A stretch of DNA of 64,000 nt, taken from NCBI RefSeq assembly GCF_004358755.1, contig NZ_SMZY01000005.1:141033-205032 (forward strand), in the 5' to 3' direction. The notes below the pieces were generated by a model. It did not search any database, was not told the DNA's origin, and saw nothing but the letters and a program-made list of their open reading frames with translations. Each line of letters opens with the position of its first letter. Positions within the stretch are counted from its first letter, which is position 1. Positions 35,183-43,548 of this stretch are shown here, piece after piece. Origin of the DNA: Peribacillus frigoritolerans. GTDB taxonomy: Bacteria; Bacillota; Bacilli; Bacillales; Bacillaceae. Position numbers and translations under genes: made by a program.

Positions 35183-36367
35183 CTGGGGAAGGAATTCAGC
35201 TTTGAAACAAAAGTCATTCACGGTCAAAAACAAATGATGGACCCATATAACAGTTTGACGCCTCCGCTTTATCAAACAGCCACGTTTGTATTTGACCGGG
35301 CGGAAACAGGAGAAAAGCGTTTTGCGGGAGAAGAAGAAGGTCATATTTATTCCCGGTTAGGAAATCCGACTGTACAATTGGCAGAACAGAAAATCGCGGC
35401 ACTTGAAGAGGCAGAAGCGGCTCTTGCTTTCGGTTCCGGTATGGGAGCTGTATCAGCGGTCCTCATGTCTATGGTCAAAACAGGTTCCCATATCCTATGT
35501 TCTAAAGGAATCTATGGATGTACGTTTGGATTGCTGAAAATGCTTGAAGAAAAATTCGGGATCACTTATTCATTTTCAGAATTGAACAGTATAGAAGAAA
35601 TAGAAGCAGCCATTAAGCCGGAGACTTCATGCATCTATATTGAGACACCCATTAACCCTACTATGCAGCTGATTAATTTAGAAACAGTGACCGCTGCTGC
35701 AAAAGCACACGGATTAAAAGTCATTGTTGATAATACCTTTTGTTCACCATATCTGCAGCAGCCGCTTTTGCTGGGCTGTGATATTGTTCTGCACAGTGCA
35801 ACAAAATATATCAGCGGCCATGGAGATGTGATTGGCGGTTTTGTTGCAGGCAAAAAAGATTACATTCACAAACTTGCCATGACGGAAAGAAAAGATATCG
35901 GAGCCATTATGTCTCCATTCGACGCCTGGCTGCTGCTCAGAGGATTAAAAACACTGCCTGTCCGAATGGACCGCCACTGTGAAAATGCAGGGGAAATTGC
36001 AAAGAGGCTGCTTGCACATCCATCCATTGAATATGTTACCTATCCATTTTTAGGAAATCCGGAGCAGGTTGCTCTTGCTAAAAAGCAAATGAAAAAAGGC
36101 GGAGGACTCATTACCTTTACTCTTAAAAACCATGATAAAGCAGCAGCACAGGCGTTTATCAACTCGCTGCGGCTGATAAAGATTGCCGTCAGTCTCGGGG
36201 ATGCAGAGTCCTTAATTCAGCACCCTTCAACAATGACGCATTCCGTAGTTCCAGAGTTTGAAAGAATGCAAATGGGAATTGAAGATAATCTTGTCCGGCT
36301 GTCGGTAGGTCTTGAAAGCGTCGAAGATATTTGGGAAGATCTAGAACAGGCTTTAGAACGGAAATAA
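35183..36367 (+). CDS. megL: Methionine gamma-lyase (Cys/Met metabolism PLP enzyme)
   Basis: This 394-aa protein, counted from a CTG codon, has the PLP lysine in SATKYISGHGD (Lys208) and the segment GIYGCTFGLL. Cys113 there corresponds to the cysteine that marks methionine gamma-lyases (Cys116 in Pseudomonas putida), while cystathionine lyases lack it. The enzyme splits methionine into methanethiol, ammonia and 2-oxobutyrate. The conserved N-terminal residues (FETKVIHGQ) lie upstream of the first ATG (35234). The only start-like codon with a ribosome site (GGGGGAG, 6 bases away) is CTG 35183. A cre overlaps its promoter. Confidence 0.88.
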   Translation: MGKEFSFETKVIHGQKQMMDPYNSLTPPLYQTATFVFDRAETGEKRFAGEEEGHIYSRLGNPTVQLAEQKIAALEEAEAALAFGSGMGAVSAVLMSMVKTGSHILCSKGIYGCTFGLLKMLEEKFGITYSFSELNSIEEIEAAIKPETSCIYIETPINPTMQLINLETVTAAAKAHGLKVIVDNTFCSPYLQQPLLLGCDIVLHSATKYISGHGDVIGGFVAGKKDYIHKLAMTERKDIGAIMSPFDAWLLLRGLKTLPVRMDRHCENAGEIAKRLLAHPSIEYVTYPFLGNPEQVALAKKQMKKGGGLITFTLKNHDKAAAQAFINSLRLIKIAVSLGDAESLIQHPSTMTHSVVPEFERMQMGIEDNLVRLSVGLESVEDIWEDLEQALERK

Positions 36368-36404
36368 AATAAAGAGGCTGGGACAAAAGGGTTTCAGCAA
36401 AAGA

Positions 36405-36460
36405 AAAATCCGAACTATTATATGAAATTCCAACTTGAATTTCGTTTTAGTTCGGATTTT
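36405..36460. terminator. Long hairpin after megL
   Basis: A perfect 12-bp outer stem (AAAATCCGAACT/AGTTCGGATTTT) encloses an inner 7-bp stem (GAAATTC/GAATTTC). The outer arms end in A and T runs, so it could terminate on either strand. The preceding GAGGCTGGGACAAAA is a sequence I recall from intergenic repeats of several Firmicutes. Confidence 0.6.
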
Positions 36461-36470
36461 ATACTTTAGA

Positions 36471-36572
36471 TCTTTTCAAAAATATTCTTGCTGCCAGACT
36501 AAATGGTAGATACCTTAAGTGGAGCGGAAAGGAACGGACATTATTTATCATGAAAAACAATTCTTTTAATGG
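36471..36572 (+). repeat. Dispersed repeat, copy A
   Basis: It shares TTGCTGCCAGACTAAATG exactly, and then GGAACGGACA and TTTATCAT, with 42255-42340. An insertion of about 14 bases sits between the shared blocks. The flanking bases (GATC-TTC, AATATT) also match. Confidence 0.7.
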
Positions 36573-36641
36573 TTTTCGTACTATTCAAGGTTCGGCTTTC
36601 ATTCAGGAGATGATTGCTATGTCCCAGCCTCTTGTTCTTGT

Positions 36642-37121
36642 TCACAAATAGTCTGTCAGAGCTTCAGTAAATTGCTCCAAGTAATCTTGATCGAGTTCGC
36701 TGAAACGATTTTTTACGGGGCTGTCGATATCAAGCACGCCTAACAGCTCTCCTTCTTTTACAATAGGAATAACGATCTCAGACTGTGATGCTGCATCACA
36801 GGCGATATGGCCAGGGAAAGCATGAACGTCAGCAATCCGTGCTGTTTTTTGATTGGCTGCAGCTGTTCCGCATACTCCTCTGCCCATAGGAATTCTGACA
36901 CATGCAGGAAGACCCTGGAAAGGCCCCAGTACAAGTTCGCTGTCTTTGTATAAATAGAATCCGACCCAGTTCACTTCTTGCAAAAATTGATTCAATAAAG
37001 CAGAAGCGTTCGATAAATTAGCGATTTGATCGCTTTCTCCATCTAATAGTGCTTTAAGCTGTTTAATGAGCAGCTGATAATTTTCTTCTTGTTTGCCGCT
37101 GTATTTTTCGACATGAAACAT
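36642..37121 (-). CDS. ytsP: Free methionine-(R)-sulfoxide reductase (GAF type, YtsP)
   Basis: This 159-aa single GAF-domain protein has the fRMsr cysteines in GLPACVRIPMGRGVCGTAAA and HIACDAASQSEIVIP. It reduces free methionine-R-sulfoxide, using cysteine chemistry recycled by thioredoxin. ATG 37121 (FHVEKYSG) is followed by a family-length protein; a longer frame upstream is not supported. It is divergent from refZ. Its location two genes from a methionine gamma-lyase is notable but may be coincidental. Confidence 0.9.
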   Translation of the reverse strand: MFHVEKYSGKQEENYQLLIKQLKALLDGESDQIANLSNASALLNQFLQEVNWVGFYLYKDSELVLGPFQGLPACVRIPMGRGVCGTAAANQKTARIADVHAFPGHIACDAASQSEIVIPIVKEGELLGVLDIDSPVKNRFSELDQDYLEQFTEALTDYL

Positions 37122-37253
37122 GATGATTCCCCACCTTTGTGTATTTTTCCCTATTATTAAAATGAGCGAGACAAACTTTGTCGAGAAAACATTAAAGGAT
37201 AAACCTCCTGCTTCCTTGAAATAACTATAGTAATGATGAAAGGGGTGAGAATT

Positions 37254-37898
37254 ATGCCAATTCAGCCGAACGTCCCCAATCAAACGAAAGAAAAGATTAT
37301 CGACGCCGCTGTAGCATTATTTAACACACAAGGCTTTAATGGGACTTCTGTCAGGGAAATCGCCAAAAAAGCAAATGTAAATGTTGCTCACATCTCCTAC
37401 TATTTTAATGGAAAGGGCGGCCTCTTGGAGTATCTGGTCTCCCAGTATTACGAAGGATACCTTTCTGTCATTGAAGAAGGCTATATTCGCCTGAGCCATG
37501 AAACACCGAAAAACTGTCTTCTGCTCTTAATTCAGGATATTTTAAACTACCAGCATCAAAATCGTCAACTTGCAAGGTTTGTTCTAAGAGAAGTTACCTT
37601 AGATTCTACCTTAATCAGAGAAGTAATGACGACCTATCTGACGAAGGAAAAATACTTTTTTAAAGCCATTCTTGAAGAGGGCATTAAAACCGGTTATTTC
37701 CGCAAGGCGCCTATGGTGCACATTTTAGTGCAATTAAAGAGCCTGCTGAATATGCCTTACCTTCAGCCTCAGTATATGAGTGAAGTTCTCTATATACAGA
37801 CACATGAAACTTATTTCGTAAAGCAATACTTCCATGAAATTGAAATATGGATCGATCATCTGCTTTGCGACCCTGCACAAAAAGAAGCTATTGTTTAG
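37254..37898 (+). CDS. refZ: TetR-family DNA-binding protein RefZ
   Basis: This 214-aa protein begins with a TetR helix-turn-helix (KEKIIDAAVALFNTQGFNGT, SVREIAKKANVNVAHISYYF). The C-terminal domain is all-helical. In B. subtilis RefZ (YttP) binds sites near the origin and affects FtsZ placement and chromosome capture at sporulation. ATG 37254 follows AAGGGGTGA; an in-frame upstream ATG lacks one. The position between ytsP and hisJ matches B. subtilis. Confidence 0.9.
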   Translation: MPIQPNVPNQTKEKIIDAAVALFNTQGFNGTSVREIAKKANVNVAHISYYFNGKGGLLEYLVSQYYEGYLSVIEEGYIRLSHETPKNCLLLLIQDILNYQHQNRQLARFVLREVTLDSTLIREVMTTYLTKEKYFFKAILEEGIKTGYFRKAPMVHILVQLKSLLNMPYLQPQYMSEVLYIQTHETYFVKQYFHEIEIWIDHLLCDPAQKEAIV

Positions 37899-37908
37899 AA
37901 TGTAAGCC

Positions 37909-38712
37909 TTAAAAAAGTGCCTCCTCAAAAAGGGAATAGTGTGCACCAACATCCTTTGCACTATGGGCGTCAGACCCGTATATGAGAGGGATGTTTTGTT
38001 TTTTTGCCTCGCTTATCATCCACGGATCAAGATAGATGACTCCGCATAAATCTTTCCTTAAACCTGCCACATTAAAATCAAGCTCCATGTTCTGTTCTTT
38101 AACGGCGTGCAGCAGGTCATGCTGCATGTCTTTTATATTGAAATCTGCAGGAAACCGTTTTTGGAATTTATTTATCAGAGTGAGATGGCCCAGACGTTTA
38201 GGTTTATGGGGACCTAAATTCGATTTGACTGCCGCAAGCATTGTTTCATAATATTTAATATGAAGTAATTTCAAGCTTCCAGCTGCCTCGATCATTTGCT
38301 CGAAAATACTCTCATGAAAATCCGCGCAGTAATATTGGCCATTTAATTTTAAAAAGTGCACTGACAGCACAGCATCGTCAATATATTGGCCATATTCAGA
38401 CAGAAATGATTCTGTTTCACGTTCAAAACCTTCTATATAATCAATTTCAAATCCGAGATTAATCTTGATGTCATTTGAATATATTTCTTTTACTTTTAAG
38501 AGTTGTGAGATATAGTCGTTTAAAAGTCTCATATTTATTGCACTGTCTTTATCAGGAACCGGATCGGAAAAACCTGCCGGCAGCGGAGCGTGCTCAGTAA
38601 ATGTCAGCTCTTCTAATCCCATTTTCAGAGCTTTTTCGATATACATTTCAAAACTGTCTGCTGAACCGTGGGGGCAAAATGGCGTATGGACATGTCCGTC
38701 TTTTTTTCTCAA
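37909..38712 (-). CDS. hisJ: Histidinol-phosphatase (PHP family)
   Basis: This 267-aa PHP-domain protein has metal-binding motifs DGHVHTPFCPHG, FTEHAP, GFEIDYIEGFE, SVHFLKLNG, RLGHLTL and YGSDAHS. It hydrolyses histidinol phosphate in histidine synthesis. The start is TTG at 38712, behind AGAGGTG. It converges with refZ, leaving a 10-base gap with no terminator of its own visible. Confidence 0.93.
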   Translation of the reverse strand: MRKKDGHVHTPFCPHGSADSFEMYIEKALKMGLEELTFTEHAPLPAGFSDPVPDKDSAINMRLLNDYISQLLKVKEIYSNDIKINLGFEIDYIEGFERETESFLSEYGQYIDDAVLSVHFLKLNGQYYCADFHESIFEQMIEAAGSLKLLHIKYYETMLAAVKSNLGPHKPKRLGHLTLINKFQKRFPADFNIKDMQHDLLHAVKEQNMELDFNVAGLRKDLCGVIYLDPWMISEAKKQNIPLIYGSDAHSAKDVGAHYSLFEEALF

Positions 38713-38940
38713 GCTTTGTCACACCTCTCGAAAACTGCGAAATATGGCGATAAATTATGTAAAAAAATTTAAATTATCGGTCAAAAATTGTCGTTTACAT
38801 GGTATCATAAATACAATGAAATAACATCATTCACTAATAAATACACTTTACATAAGAATTCGACAATCGTTACTTACATTCATATAAAAATATTATACCT
38901 TGTTATGACGATTTGCTGGAACACAACGAGGGGGCTCATT

Positions 38941-40644
38941 ATGGAAGTCGTTATTGGACTTATTGTCATTTTGCTGGTTTTATTTAGTGCCGGCTACGTT
39001 ATCAGAAGGAACATATACAAAGAAGTTGATCGTTTAGAAGCCTTGAAGATTGAGATTATGAACCGGTCAATTGTAGATGAACTTTCAAAAGTCAAAGACT
39101 TGAAAATGACAGGACAAGCCGAAGAATTATTTGAACGGTGGCGGAAGGAATGGGATGAGATTATTACAGCCCAGCTTCCTGAAGTAGAGGAGCTTCTGTT
39201 TGATGCAGAGGACTATGCGGACAAATACCGTTTCACCAAATCCAAAAAGGTTTTGGAGCATATCGAAAAAACACTGAAGCTTGTTGATGAATCGATTGAA
39301 ATCATTATATCGGAGATTCATGAGCTGATATCGAGCGAAGAAAAGAACAGCACAGAAATAGAGGACGTAAGGGCAAATGTGAAAAAAGCAAAAAAGACGC
39401 TTCTTGCACACAGTCATACGTTCGGAAAATCTCATGCAAAGCTTGATGCAAAGCTTGGGGAGATTGTTGAGGCATTAAAGCAATTTGAAGCAGAAACCGA
39501 GGCAGGCAACTATTTGGCTGCAAGAGAGATTCTGCTCGTTCAAAAAGAAGAAATTCTGATTCTGCTGTCTAAAATCGATGATATACCAAAGCTTTTGGCA
39601 GAGTGTCACACGGTTATTCCGAATCAGCTTGCAGAGCTTGCGGAGGGTTATCAGGAAATGCTTGATAATGGCTTCCATTTGAAGCATATACAGCTTGAAG
39701 CAGAGCTTCATAAGATGACTAAGCAGCTTGAGGAGCATATGGAACTTCTGGCTGAAGCAAATACAGCTGAAGTGAAAGATAGCTTAGAAGAGATTCAGGA
39801 AGCAATTGACACATTCTATGATCTTCTGGAAAAAGAAGTACTCGCCCATCATTATGTGCAATCTGCCACAAGCAAGATTGATCAGCAGCTTGCAGACCTT
39901 CTCGCTAAGCGCAAAGAAACACAGGAAGAAGCAGAACTTGTAAGACAGAGCTATCAAATTTCTGAAGCTGATTTAGATAAACAGAGAAAACTGGAAAAAC
40001 AAATTAACTCCCTTTATAAGCAATTCTCTCATATTCAAAACAACTTGCAGACAGAACAGCTTGCTCATTCGATTTTAAAAGAGGAGCTTGAAGAACTTGA
40101 GAAGCATATAGCTTCTGTTAAAACCGAGCATCAGGATTTCAGTGAATTGCTTCAGGCACTCCGCAAAGAAGAGCGGGAAGCAAGGCAAGCATTGTCTGAT
40201 GCAAGAAAACAGCTGCACGACTCCAGCAGAAAAATCCAGAAAAGCAATGTGCCTGGACTGCCTGAAAGTCTTGCTCAGCTGCTTCAGGACGCCAAGCAAT
40301 CGATCTCTCAGGTTTCACTCAGGCTTGAAGAGATTCCATTGAATATGGTTGAGGTTAATGCACTGCTTGATGAGGCTGTTAAAAACATAGAGACGTTCTC
40401 CAAGCAGGCCGAAGAAATGATCGAACAAGTCTATTTAGCTGAAAAAGTGATTCAATATGGAAATAAATACAGAAGAAGAAATGGAACTGTCGCTGATCAA
40501 TTAAAAGAGGCGGAATTGCATTTCCGAAAATTTGAATACAGCAAGTCTCTCGAAAAAGCAGCCGCAGCACTTGAACAAGTTGAGCCAGGTTCACTCTCGA
40601 AGCTTCAAATCATTTTGGATGAAGAAACAAAACCAACTTCATAA
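38941..40644 (+). CDS. ezrA: Septation ring formation regulator EzrA
   Basis: This 567-aa protein has one N-terminal TM helix (VVIGLIVILLVLFSAGYV) and a very long coiled-coil cytoplasmic part, as in B. subtilis EzrA. The signature after the TM is EALKIEIMNRSIVDELSKVK, and FERWRKEWDEI follows. EzrA restrains FtsZ ring assembly at the poles and helps to recruit PBP1. ATG 38941 follows GAGGGGG; a longer open frame upstream is not supported. It converges with braB across a terminator. Confidence 0.97.
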   Translation: MEVVIGLIVILLVLFSAGYVIRRNIYKEVDRLEALKIEIMNRSIVDELSKVKDLKMTGQAEELFERWRKEWDEIITAQLPEVEELLFDAEDYADKYRFTKSKKVLEHIEKTLKLVDESIEIIISEIHELISSEEKNSTEIEDVRANVKKAKKTLLAHSHTFGKSHAKLDAKLGEIVEALKQFEAETEAGNYLAAREILLVQKEEILILLSKIDDIPKLLAECHTVIPNQLAELAEGYQEMLDNGFHLKHIQLEAELHKMTKQLEEHMELLAEANTAEVKDSLEEIQEAIDTFYDLLEKEVLAHHYVQSATSKIDQQLADLLAKRKETQEEAELVRQSYQISEADLDKQRKLEKQINSLYKQFSHIQNNLQTEQLAHSILKEELEELEKHIASVKTEHQDFSELLQALRKEEREARQALSDARKQLHDSSRKIQKSNVPGLPESLAQLLQDAKQSISQVSLRLEEIPLNMVEVNALLDEAVKNIETFSKQAEEMIEQVYLAEKVIQYGNKYRRRNGTVADQLKEAELHFRKFEYSKSLEKAAAALEQVEPGSLSKLQIILDEETKPTS

Positions 40645-40680
40645 AAAAAAATCCCGTACCATGACGTACGGGATTTTTTT
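40643..40680. terminator. Bidirectional terminator between ezrA and braB
   Basis: AAAAAAATCCCGTAC pairs with GTACGGGATTTTTTT around CATGAC, with A- and T-runs on both sides. Confidence 0.92.
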
Positions 40681-40688
40681 ATCAATTT

Positions 40689-42047
40689 TTATTTTCTTCG
40701 TGAACTGGCCAAGGCTGCGCCGCTTTTATGATCAGTCCGAGTGGAGAAAATGATAAACCCAATAATACCGCCAATGACAGCAGGAACTAAGAATCCAATG
40801 CCGTAGTCGAATAACGGAACAATGGATGTAAGCCACTCGTCAGCTGCTCCTGGGAGCATGCCTCCAGCTTTTAATCCATCAGCAATGCTAATAATCGTCG
40901 TCAAGATTAAACTGCAAATGTAAACTTCAGGTGCACCTTTGAAATAACGGTGAAGAAAAGAAAGAATGATCAGAACGATTGCAAGCGGATATAAAGCAAT
41001 CAAAATTGGCACAGAAAAGGCGATCAGCTTCGTTAATCCCGCGTTTGCAACGATTAAACTGAATAAACAAATAACTGTAATGATCAGTTTATACGATACA
41101 CTTGGAAAAACCTTTGAGAAATACTTGCCGCAGGCTGAAACCAGGCCAATGCTTGTTGTCAAACAAGCAAATGCAATAGCAGTGCTTAAAATCACATTTC
41201 CTAATGAACCAAATAGGATATTAACTGATTCCGATAAAACAGCTCCGCCATTATCGAGATAACCAATTTGGGTTACGCTTGTAGCTCCCAAGTACGCAAG
41301 GGAAATATAAACTGCTGCAAGACCTGCAGCAGCGATTAACCCGCATCTGATACAGATTTTTGCAATGGCAGAACGGTCTGTAATGCCTCTTTCTTTGACT
41401 GCATTGATGACAACAATACTGAAAACAAGTGCAGCAAGAGTATCCATTGTCAAATACCCTTCCAAAAATCCTTTGAAAAAGGCACCCTCTGCATACTCTC
41501 CTTTTGGAGCTTGCAATTCTCCCATAGGAGTAATAAACATTTTTACCGAGATAAGAGCAAGCACAATCAGCAAGATTGGAGTCAGCAGCTTTCCGACTGT
41601 ATCTACAATCTTCGCAGGATTAAGTGACAGCCAAAACGTAATGCCGAAAAAGATAATAGTGAATATAAACAAAGGCAAACTGCTGTCTGCTGCTGCAGCT
41701 GGCAAGAATGGCAATATGCCAACTTCATATGTGACTGTACCTGTTCTTGGAATGGCAAAGACAGGTCCTATAGCTAAATATAATATGAATGTAAATACTA
41801 ATCCGAAAACTGGATGTACCCTGCCTGCGAGAGATTGGACATCACTGCCTGATACTCCTATTGCGACAACCCCAAGGAGCGGAAGTCCGACACCTGTAAT
41901 CAGGAATCCGATTATCGCCTCCCACATATTTACACCGGCTTGCTGGCCTAATCCAGGCGGAAAGATTAAATTACCTGCTCCGAAAAATAAAGCGAAGAGC
42001 ATAAGTCCTATAGTTAAAGTTTCTTTTAATGGCAATGATTTTGACAT
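40689..42047 (-). CDS. braB: Branched-chain amino acid transporter (BrnQ/BraB family)
   Basis: This 452-aa protein has about 12 TM segments. The N-terminal signature LFALFFGAGNLIFPPGLGQQ and TRTGTVTYEVG define the LIVCS family, which couples leucine, isoleucine and valine uptake to sodium. It starts at ATG 42047 behind AGGGGGA. Two CodY-like boxes lie in the upstream region, in keeping with CodY control of branched-chain amino acid uptake. Confidence 0.93.
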   Translation of the reverse strand: MSKSLPLKETLTIGLMLFALFFGAGNLIFPPGLGQQAGVNMWEAIIGFLITGVGLPLLGVVAIGVSGSDVQSLAGRVHPVFGLVFTFILYLAIGPVFAIPRTGTVTYEVGILPFLPAAAADSSLPLFIFTIIFFGITFWLSLNPAKIVDTVGKLLTPILLIVLALISVKMFITPMGELQAPKGEYAEGAFFKGFLEGYLTMDTLAALVFSIVVINAVKERGITDRSAIAKICIRCGLIAAAGLAAVYISLAYLGATSVTQIGYLDNGGAVLSESVNILFGSLGNVILSTAIAFACLTTSIGLVSACGKYFSKVFPSVSYKLIITVICLFSLIVANAGLTKLIAFSVPILIALYPLAIVLIILSFLHRYFKGAPEVYICSLILTTIISIADGLKAGGMLPGAADEWLTSIVPLFDYGIGFLVPAVIGGIIGFIIFSTRTDHKSGAALASSRRK

Positions 42048-42112
42048 AAAAATCCCCCTGAAGACTGAGTGTTAGAAATGTATCCGTTTTCATCCTATCA
42101 CATTATCTAAAA

Positions 42113-42162
42113 AATTTGTCGAAAAATAAGATTAAATCAGTTTTTATTATATTCAAAAAATT
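42113..42162 (-). promoter_or_regulatory. CodY-like boxes upstream of braB
   Basis: The complement of 42148-42162 reads AATTTTTTGAATATA (3 mismatches to AATTTTCWGAAAATT). 42113-42127 reads AATTTGTCGAAAAAT (4 mismatches). Both are in an AT-rich region, so chance matches are possible. Confidence 0.4.
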
Positions 42163-42404
42163 TAATATGTCAAATAGTCAAACATTTATTTCTTATTTGC
42201 TGATTTTATGTTATTATGATTGTTTGTTTCGTACACCATTACTCTTTTATTTAGGATCTCTTCGTAATATTGTTGCTGCCAGACTAAATGTTGCAGCAGA
42301 AGGAACGGACAACATTTATCATAAAATACAACAATCTATGTGAAATTTAAAAATATAGTCTCAGCACTCCTTGTTTTTCAATGTATTGGAGGATTGAATA
42401 TCTT
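42163..42404. other. Rest of the gene-free region between braB and nifZ
   Basis: Apart from the repeat copy at 42255-42340 and the ribosome site before nifZ, I see no gene or clear regulatory element here. A short open frame runs through it but has no ribosome site and ends inside the repeat. Confidence 0.5.
42255..42340 (+). repeat. Dispersed repeat, copy B
   Basis: It shares TTGCTGCCAGACTAAATG, GGAACGGACA and TTTATCAT with 36471-36572. In this copy one frame reads LRNIVAARLNVAAEGTDN and onward to a stop; in copy A the same frame keeps NILAARLN before diverging. Confidence 0.7.
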
Positions 42405-43544
42405 GTGATTTATCTCGATAATAGTGCAACCACAAAACCATATGATGAAGTATTGCATGCTTTTGCACATGTTGCAACCCGTTTTTTTGCCAATCCATCC
42501 TCGCTTCATGGCCTAGGCGCAGAAGCCGAAAACCTATTAGCACAGGCAAGAAAACAAATAAGTGGCCTTTTAGGAGCAGATGAAAAAGAAATCATCTTCA
42601 CATCAGGGGGCACTGAAGGAAATAACTTAGCCATTAAAGGCGCGGCCTTTTCTCTAAAAAAAAGAGGGAATCATATTATTACTACCCAAATTGAACACCC
42701 TTCTGTCATTGAAAGCTGCAGACAGCTGAAAGAGCTGTTTGACTTTGACGTAACATATCTGCCTGTAAATGAAGAAGGAATCGTAAAGGTTGAAGATATT
42801 AAAAAAAACATCAGAAAAGAAACCATTTTAGTATCCGTTATGCATGTGAATAATGAAACAGGAGCGATTCAGCCCATAGAAAAAATCAGCAGTCTGCTTA
42901 AGGATTTTCCGGGAATTTATTTTCACGTTGATCATATACAGGGGGCGGCTAAAGTTCCTCTTTCACTTAAAGGCATCGATTTATGTACACTATCAGGCCA
43001 CAAATTCCATGCATTAAATGGCTGCGGAGTTTTATATGTCCGAAAAGGGATCAAAATCGAGCCCCTTTTATCAGGAGGAGCCCAGGAGATGCAGGCCCGT
43101 TCAGGCACGGAGAGCATCGCACTTGCGGTATCAATGGCAAAAGCGTTAAGAATGTCCTCTGAAAAATACGAAGCCTGTAAAAATGATTTGCAAAAGATGA
43201 AAAGAATGTTGATCAGAGAACTGAATAAAATAGATGGTATTGTCTTAAATACAGCTGAAATCGCATCAGCACCACATATTATTAATTTTTCCGCACCAGG
43301 CATTCAGGCAGAAGTGCTTTTACATATGCTTGAACAATCCGGAATCTTTGTTTCAACAACATCTGCCTGTTCGTCAAAAAGAAAAAAGAGCAGTACGGTA
43401 CTGCTTGCTATGGGAAAAGGCGAAGCTGCGGCATCAAGTTCAATCCGCATAAGCCTTTCATATGAAAATACAATGGAAGAGCTGGAAGAATTTATGGCTG
43501 TTCTAAAGAAATCTCTTGAAAAATTAACGAAATTAAAGAGGTAA
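42405..43544 (+). CDS. nifZ: Cysteine desulfurase NifZ
   Basis: This 379-aa NifS/IscS-like PLP enzyme begins IYLDNSATTKPYDEVL. It has the PLP lysine in LSGHKFHALNGCG and the catalytic cysteine in STTSACSSKRKKSS. It takes sulfur from cysteine and passes it to ThiI for 4-thiouridine in tRNA. GTG 42405 is the likely start, 12 bases after GGAGG. The gene is followed after 4 bp by thiI, its dedicated partner in B. subtilis. Confidence 0.94.
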   Translation: MIYLDNSATTKPYDEVLHAFAHVATRFFANPSSLHGLGAEAENLLAQARKQISGLLGADEKEIIFTSGGTEGNNLAIKGAAFSLKKRGNHIITTQIEHPSVIESCRQLKELFDFDVTYLPVNEEGIVKVEDIKKNIRKETILVSVMHVNNETGAIQPIEKISSLLKDFPGIYFHVDHIQGAAKVPLSLKGIDLCTLSGHKFHALNGCGVLYVRKGIKIEPLLSGGAQEMQARSGTESIALAVSMAKALRMSSEKYEACKNDLQKMKRMLIRELNKIDGIVLNTAEIASAPHIINFSAPGIQAEVLLHMLEQSGIFVSTTSACSSKRKKSSTVLLAMGKGEAAASSSIRISLSYENTMEELEEFMAVLKKSLEKLTKLKR

Positions 43545-43548
43545 TAAG

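Larger units (their letters stand above)
36368..36641. other. Gene-free region with repeat element
   Basis: This 274-base stretch holds a sequence starting GAGGCTGGGACAAAA, a long hairpin and one copy of an element repeated near 42.3 kb. I see no gene in it. Confidence 0.6.

Noticed and set aside
38788..38940. Extended N-terminus for EzrA
   Set aside because: The upstream in-frame residues are not membrane-like and there is no ribosome site. ATG 38941 begins directly at the conserved TM helix behind GAGGGGG.
42116..42343. Plus-strand open frame of 75 codons between braB and nifZ
   Set aside because: No Shine-Dalgarno precedes it and its start lies among CodY-like sequence. Only its last part, inside the repeat, is conserved, so I describe the repeat instead of calling a gene.
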